Shown: one piece after another, positions 57,601 through 64,000 of the stretch
Numbering within the stretch: the first letter of the stretch is position 1
Layout of the letters: every line of letters starts with the position of its first letter
Assembly: GCF_016808335.1 (NCBI RefSeq)
Contig: NC_053136.1
Location: 2,958,531 to 3,022,530 of the forward strand
Direction: 5' to 3'
Source of the DNA: Panicum virgatum
Taxonomy: Eukaryota > Streptophyta > Magnoliopsida > Poales > Poaceae
DNA length: 64,000 nt
Made by a program: the position numbers and the translations under genes
The notes under the pieces: generated by a model
What the model was told of the DNA's origin: nothing
Databases searched by the model: none
Seen by the model: only the letters and a program-made list of their open reading frames with translations

Positions 57601-60600
57601 CAGTATTTGCAACTTAGATTTTTTATAGGATCCACAAAATGCGTGCATGACTATTAGAGTTGTTATACATGTTAAAGATTCAAGTAACACTGAGCAAACA
57701 AGCGAAGTATGTGTCATTTCGTAGGTGTAAACTTATCATACTGACTGAACAAATATACTGGTCAATAATAGGGCCACTGTGCATTCAGGAATATAAATGA
57801 ATACAATAATGTATGCAATGTCAAGATAAACAAACGGAAGAAACGGTGATCCAAGAATTTACCTCCCTATAATATCCAAGCATTATAACATTATACAGGC
57901 TTACAGTTGATATCTCCCCAGATTCTTCAGCATCTGTGAGTATATTGTAAGCACCTTCAAACTGCAAACAATGATCAATAAGCAACAGCTTCACATAAGG
58001 CCAAAAACATAGTAGGTGTCCAGCATCATGACTCACATCTTTCATTTTTACAAATAAACTTATCATGATTCTGAATGTTTCGCTTTTCAATTTCAAATTG
58101 TGGTGACGGATCAAATCATACATGGGGCGGACCTGCAAAATTAGAGCAAACATTGATTATAGATCATAGTAAGATTTCACTTGATCACACAAAAGATTGT
58201 TTTTGAAAAAGAGAATTGCTATGTGCCAGACCACCAATAGCATTTAATCATTAATCTTGTGGAGGGGGTGCTTTTCATACCCATTAAATGTGTATGGCTA
58301 GGTCTTTTGGGCCTTGAAATTGGGTTTTCGCTAACACATATATCATGGAGTTTGCTATAAACTTGTGATAGGTGGCATAATGTCACCAACAATCAAATTT
58401 ATGCTGAAACAGCTTGAGAAAATGTGGCCGTACTTGTGTTTTAACTTAAAATAGGTGAGGCTGAGTTCATACTGGAAAAGCTTGTGGTCAAATAGGTGCT
58501 TAAGCTTGTTGCCTCATGTGTATACAATCATTTACAACAGGGAAGTGCACCTCGAAATGACAGATTCCTCTGACCTACCAGAGATGTCCTCGTAACTGGT
58601 GTAACAAGTAACAGATACCTGCTTGATACACCTACAAGCTCTTGTACTTACCATGTGAAGTTCGCCTCCTTGTTCACAAGCATGTATGATTGGGTGAAAA
58701 GATTCAATTGTCACATTGGAACCGGATTTACACATGCTGTCAGCTACGTCAAGAGCTAAGCCAATCTGCAACGAGTCTTAAATTAGTTACAACATTGCTT
58801 TGAGAAGTAAAGATGAATTCAAACACTCAGAAGTCAGAATCGAAGCTAAGCTTATTCCAAATTTAGCATACCACATGTATATATGTGATATCAGTTTGAA
58901 GTGGGATAAATAAGTTATAGTGTTAATATCATTGTTTAGCAATCAACTGATGCAAACCTTTGTGTCAACTGCAAGAAATGTTTTAGAGTCAACAAAAGGA
59001 TAATTTAGACTAAAAAGGTTATTTTAACTTGATACCAAGCATTTTCTCGAATACAAAGAACTGTGTATAATTGCATTAAGAAGCATCGCATATTCACCAC
59101 TTTTCTCACCTCAATATCCAGAACCGGATCAGTTAGGGGTCCAAGCAACCAAGGATTTTTAATGCATCCAGATTCAACTAAGCAAGAAGAATAATTACCT
59201 TCGGCGTGGTGGTGGTAGAAGTTCTGACACCCAACCCAACAACAGCAACAACAACAACATAGCTTTTTTTCCCAAGCAAGTTGGGGTAGGCTAGAGATGA
59301 AACCCGAAAGAAATAAGTTCAAGGTTCAGGCACATTGATAGCTAGTCTCCAAGCACTCCTATCCAAAGCTATCTCTTTAGAGATATTCCAATCCTTAAGG
59401 TCTCTCTTAACCAACTCATCCCACGTCAGTTTAGGTCTACCTCTACCCCTCTTTACATTATCGACTCGCTCAAGAACCCCATTACGCACCGGCGCCTCAG
59501 GAGGCCTTCGTTGGACATGTCCAAACCATCTCAGCCGATGCTGAATAAGTTTCTCCTCAATTGGTGCCACCCCGACCCTATCCCGAATAACTTCGTTCCG
59601 GACTCTATCCCTCCTTGTGTGCCCGCAAAACCACCGCAACATCCGCATCTCTGCTACACTCAGTTGCTGCACATGTCGCCTTTTTGTAGGCCAACATTCA
59701 GCACCGTATAACATCGCCGGACGAATTGCTGTCCTATAGAATTTGCCTTTTAGCTTTTGTGGCACCCTCTTGTCACAAAGGATGCCAGAAGCTTGCCGCC
59801 ATTTCAACCAGCCAGCTGAAATTCTATGCCTAACATTTTCATCAATGCCGCCATCCTTTTGTAGCACCGATCCTAAATACCGAAAAGTATTCTTCTGGGC
59901 CACCACTTGCCCATCTAGACTAACGTCTCCTCCCTCATGCCTAGTCGCGCTGAAATCGCACATCATGTACTCGGTCTTGGTCCTACTAAGTCTGAACCCT
60001 TTCGACTCTAACGTGCGTCTCCACAGCTCTAACTTCCTATTAACCCCTGCCCTACTCTCGTCAACTAGCACCACATCATCAGCAAAGAGCATACACCAAG
60101 GGATCTCACCTTGTATATCCCTTGTGACCTCATCCATCACTAAAGCAAATAAATAAGGGCTCAATGCTGATCCCTGGTGTAGGCCTATGTTAATAGGAAA
60201 GTCAGTGGTGTTGCTATCACATGTCCGGACAAACGTCGTCGCATCCTTGTACATATCCTTAATGAGGGTAATGTACTTAGTTGGGACTTTGTGCTTCTCC
60301 AAAGCCCACCATATGACATTTCTCGGTACTTTGTCATATGCCTTCTCAAGGTCAATGAAGACCATGTGCAAGTCCTTCTTCTGCTCCCTATATCTCTCCA
60401 TCAATTGTCGTATTAAGAAAATCGCCTCCATGGTTGACCTTCCAGGCATGAACCCAAATTGGTTTTGGGTCACACTTGTCACTCTTCTTAGGCGATGCTC
60501 GATAACCCTCTCCCAAAGCTTCATCGTATGGCTCATCAGTTTAATCCCACGGTAGTTAGTACAACTTTGAACATCGCCCTTGTTTTTGAAGATAGGTACT

Positions 60601-63600
60601 AATATACTTCTCCTCCATTCTTCCGGCATCTTGTTTGACCGAAAAATGAGATTAAAAAGCTTAGTTAACCATATTATTGCTCTATCTCCTAGGCATCTCC
60701 ACACCTCAATGGGAATACCATCAGGGCCCATCGCTTTACCTCTCTTCATTCTCTTCAAAGCCTCCCCGATCTCTACCTCCTGAATTCTCCTCACAAAACG
60801 TCTGTTTGTATCGTCAAAAGAGTCATCTAAGTCAAGGGTAGGGCTCTCACTCTCCCCATTAAACAACTTGTCGAAGTACTCTCTTCATCTATCCATGATC
60901 TCCTCATCCTTCACTAGCAGTCGATCTGTCCCATCCTTAATGCATTTGATTTGGTTGATGTCCCTTGTCTTCCGCTCGCGGATCCTAGCCATCCTATAAA
61001 TGTCCTTCTCCCCTTCTTTCGTGCCTAGCCGCTGATACAGGTCATCATACGCCTTACCCTTTGCTACACTCACAGCTCGCTTTGCAACCCTCTTCGCTAA
61101 TTTATAGCCCTCGATGTTGGCTGCACTCTTGTCAAGATGAAGGCGCTTGAAACACTCCTTCTTCTCCTTAATAGCCCTTTGCACCTCGCCGTTCCACCAC
61201 CAGGTGTCTTTCCCCTCCTGTTTGCCTCCCCTACTCACGCCAAACACCTCTGAGGCCACCTTCCGAACACATGTTGCCATCTTTAGCCACATGTCATCTG
61301 CGTCTTCTCCTTCTTCCCAAGGCCCCTCACCTAGCATCCTTTCCTTAAACGCTTGTGCCGCTTCCCCTCTAAGCTTCCACCACTTTGTTCTCGCAATCTT
61401 GGCACATTTGTCCCGGTGGACACGTACCCGAAGACGAAAGTCCGCCACCACAAGCTTGTGTTGAGGGACAACACACTCCCCAGGTATCACCTTACAATCT
61501 AAGCAATCACGTCTATCCTCCCTCCTAGTAAGGATAAAGTCGATCTGGCTCGAGTGTTGTCCACTACGAAACGTCACAAGATGGGATTCCCTCTTCTTAA
61601 ACACGGTATTCGCTATCAACAAGTCGTAGGCTAACGCGAAGTTCAATACATCCTCCCCCTCTTGACTCTTGCTACCATACCCAAAACCCCCGTGCACTCG
61701 CTCGAACCCTACATTAGTCGCACCCACATGGCCGTTGAGATCTCCTCCTATGAAGAGTTTCTCGCTGGTAGGCACGGTACTAACCATGCTATCTAGATCT
61801 TCCCAGAACTGCATCTTGGTGCTCTCACTAAGACCTACCTGAGGGGCATAGGCACTGATCACATTCAAAACCGAATCTCCAACTACCAACCGGATTAGGA
61901 TAATCCGGTCGCCTTGCCTTCTAACCTCTACGACTCCATCCTTAAGGCTCCTATCAATCAAGATGGCTACACCATTCCTACCCGGAGTTGCTCCCGTGTA
62001 CCAAAGCTTGAAGCCAGTATCATCAATCTCCTTCGCCTTCTGGCCCTTCCATTTAGTCTCCTGAACGCATAGAATATTTACACGCCTCCTAATAGGTGAA
62101 AAAGAAAATATTGGGAAGATGGCCAAATGAAATAATAGGTGAAACACGTATTAACCATGCACTCCATGCTACACATTTTGGAAACGTAGAGTTGGTTCAG
62201 TAATACCCAAGCCAGGGTAAAATAACACAGTTATGAACATGACCAATATGGCAACATTGAAGCAATGTTTGTATGCCTGGGAGGCAAATGTCAAGAGTTT
62301 AGCAATTTCCACTATTTTGAAAAAGATTGATAAAGCTTCGGCATATCACATCATCCATTCAACTAGGATTACAACAAGGCTGTGAATGCATGTGTCGTTA
62401 CCTTTGATGAATTGCAAAAGATAGAGATGATCGTGTTGTATGCAACAATAGAAGGTGCTACCTCAAATTTCTCATGCCATTTACGAAATGCCACTAACAT
62501 TTCTTCAACCTTCAAGAAAAAATATCATAAAAAGGTGCTCTAGAAACAAAGTTTATTAGGTATAAGGGCCTTCATTAACTTGATAATCTCCTACACTTAT
62601 TTCAAACATGTAGAAATTCTTCTTGGCAATGAGGCAACAGGGGAAGCAAAATATTTTTTGCAAGGAAGTCCTAACGTAATAACCATGAAAGGAAAACAAT
62701 TAACATAGTGTAACGATAATTCAATAAGTGTATCACTTCACAAATATCAAACATAAGGATACCTCAAGGACCCAAGGTGTATCGCCAGTTGGCAAGATAC
62801 CGACACAAGGTCCCTAGTAGCAACCTATGATGAAAAATGCCATCCTTCTAAATGGTTTGACAAATATTTTGGATAATTTCTAGTACTCTCAGAAATTACT
62901 CCCAATGCAATGTATTTTGGCAGGTAAGTGATTTCAATTTGGAAGTTTAGCATGATCCTTTTACTCTATGAAGAAAACGTAAAACAATACAATTTTATAT
63001 TGTAAAGTTATTACTAAATTGATGATACAGGAAACTAGTAGTTCGTTCACATGCAACAAATTGCACTTAAAGTTCATTTTATATTAGAAGTTCATTTTAT
63101 ATTAGAAGCTATGAATGTTACCAGTAGTCATCATAAAAGATTCCTCACCAATATGTTCGGTATATTTGTGGCATAGCCCAAAATTAAGGATGAAATGGTT
63201 CCATCAGAACATCCTGAAACCACAAATCAAAAAATTAGTAGATAGAAGATTTTGAAACAAAAGAACAAAACAAAACAGTCTTAAGGCAAACCACAAAAGG
63301 GAAGAAAGAAAATGCACAGCACCATTTAGTGGTAAAAAAATGCAACTTCAGTGAAAAGATTTTCTGCTAATATTATTTGAGCACTTGAGTCCATCTCCAT
63401 CTTATTGACATAAAAAGAAATGTGAGCTAAATATAGAAAACCTCCACTTGATTCATTACCTTTTGACCTCATCCCCTGAAGAAGTTTATCAGCATAGTTC
63501 TCTAGCTCTAGCCTACCCAATGATTTGAATATATTTGATATGTATTTTGAGCCTGAAACTTTCGTTAGATCAAGCAAATCCAACAAGGCGATCAGATCTT

Positions 63601-64000
63601 CTTTTCTGCCGCTTTCAGCAAAGGCTAACATGTAACTTTCTGCAAAATAGATGAGTCCGATACGGCACTTGTGAGAATCATCTGTCAGTATGCAGGCTTG
63701 AATAGCATCTGAATCAGCACTTCCAAATTATCAAGAACGAGTAAGAGAAAAGAAGAATCTGATTACGATATTTGGGTGGTTACCTGCTATGTCATAGTGA
63801 GCTTCCTCATTGTAATCTTCAACAGAATGACAAAGTTCTTGAATTTTTTCTTCATCTTGAACTCTAATACACAGCAACATCTCATAATAAGCTATTCTAG
63901 AGAAGGACTGTGGATTCGCATCCTTAAAGAATGCAGTGAACATCTCAAATTCCTCCAACAACCCCACATCGACAAGATACAAGAGGAATGGACCATAAAC
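54645..64000 (-). CDS. PPR protein (At4g04790/At4g21880-like), 5' end outside window
   Basis: Fourteen exons are visible: 63784-64000 (partial), 63460-63708, 63149-63213, 62402-62509, 58652-58765, 58037-58132, 57863-57961, 57395-57514, 56957-57061, 56648-56812, 56414-56541, 56260-56329, 54937-55151 and 54645-54843. They keep one frame of 649 codons plus a stop. The protein is a loose P-class PPR array of the many-exon mitochondrial group: [44 protein letters not shown], and the C-terminal [20 protein letters not shown]. Most exons are in phase 0 and hold about one motif each. It should bind organelle RNA; the target is unknown. The intron between 58766 and 62401 carries a LINE in the same orientation, yet the exons on either side still join in frame (NSSK to IGLALDV). 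Confidence 0.85.
55783..56121. mobile_element. Stowaway MITE in PPR intron, 339 bp
   Basis: The ends CTCCCTCCGTCCCAAAATGA and TTATTTTGGGACTGAGGGAG are inverted repeats with TA on both sides (55781-55782 and 56122-56123). It lies in the intron between the exons at 56260-56329 and 54937-55151. Confidence 0.85.
56134..56213. repeat. Short tandem duplication in PPR intron
   Basis: TACAAGGGTGATTTTGATCA followed by AACTG is repeated about 46 bases apart (56136 and 56182). This is probably a local duplication of no known function. Confidence 0.6.
59319..60884 (-). pseudogene. LINE reverse transcriptase region
   Basis: About 520 codons after the in-frame TGA. Recognisable blocks are [46 protein letters not shown], the catalytic FADD in [14 protein letters not shown], and a C-terminal Cys/His-containing segment with [16 protein letters not shown]. 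The domain itself looks intact and open, which suggests a fairly recent insertion. It is cut off from the endonuclease by the stop, so the original polyprotein cannot be made. Confidence 0.85.
60885..62105 (-). pseudogene. LINE endonuclease region, 5' truncated
   Basis: About 405 codons ending at TGA 60885-60887. The AP-endonuclease motifs [20 protein letters not shown] and HKLVVADF are visible. The N-terminal strand that normally precedes the QETKW motif is absent because the insertion is truncated. Not expected to be active. Confidence 0.85.

Larger units (their letters stand above)
59231..62105 (-). mobile_element. RTE-type LINE, 5' truncated
   Basis: A non-LTR retrotransposon in the intron of the PPR gene and in the same orientation. 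On the minus strand an apurinic endonuclease region is followed by a reverse transcriptase, then a tail with TTG repeats (59240-59262 in complement). This order, one fused frame and the short-repeat tail suit the RTE clade. The 5' end begins inside the endonuclease (at [14 protein letters not shown]), so the start of that domain is missing. A single in-frame TGA at 60885-60887 separates the two domains. I could not identify a target duplication. Confidence 0.88.

Noticed and set aside
62150..62300. Extra PPR exon after the CTCCCAG at about 62280
   Set aside because: The frame after it is open but unlike PPR sequence and has no good donor. Joining 62402 directly to 58765 restores the expected motif.

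Overview
This window is nuclear DNA from a grass (Poaceae). The evidence is compact genes with very GC-rich first exons and AT-rich introns, GT-AG splice sites throughout, many MITEs of the Stowaway and Tourist type, non-autonomous hAT elements, a Pack-MULE, a tRNA-derived SINE and an RTE-type LINE. A panicoid grass is plausible, but the species cannot be fixed from sequence alone. There is no operon structure, no CRISPR array and no intact tRNA or rRNA gene.

Left part (1-26 kb). A plus-strand SIAMESE-RELATED (SMR6-like) CDK inhibitor lies at 989-1441. It is followed on the minus strand by a five-exon UBE3D-like E3 ligase (5478-9232). Next is a transposon-rich block: a Pack-MULE carrying a J-domain fragment (9442-10494), a MITE, a decayed SMAX1-LIKE/D53 fragment (about 10965-11790) and a repetitive, LTR-like stretch (about 12.4-15.4 kb). 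Four more minus-strand genes follow: a short SEC31-like gene, an F-box gene, a P-class PPR gene of 866 aa resembling At2g17140, and a seven-exon AT-hook nuclear protein of a plant-specific uncharacterised family.

Middle part (26-44 kb). Two adjacent Tourist-type MITEs and a Stowaway MITE precede a plus-strand RING-CH (MARCH-type) membrane E3 ligase (coding 31176-33674). After it comes about 10 kb of mostly non-coding DNA with a SINE and several related MITEs.

Right part (44-64 kb). An intronless group-S1 bZIP gene lies on the minus strand (44286-44804). Its long leader carries a complete sucrose-control uORF (45238-45363), and a 573-bp hAT-type element sits just upstream of its TATA box. Two further hAT-type elements with perfect 8-bp target duplications follow. 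The window ends inside a many-exon mitochondrial-type PPR gene (54645 to beyond 64000), one intron of which holds a LINE.

The genes are unrelated neighbours: cell cycle, ubiquitin, RNA processing and sugar-responsive transcription. The strongest observations are the sucrose-control uORF, the promoter-proximal hAT element, the Pack-MULE with an intron-containing J-domain capture, and the broken SMXL copy. I found no convincing evidence for a wholly new biological system. All exon boundaries were read by eye from splice consensus and reading-frame continuity, and none is backed by transcripts.
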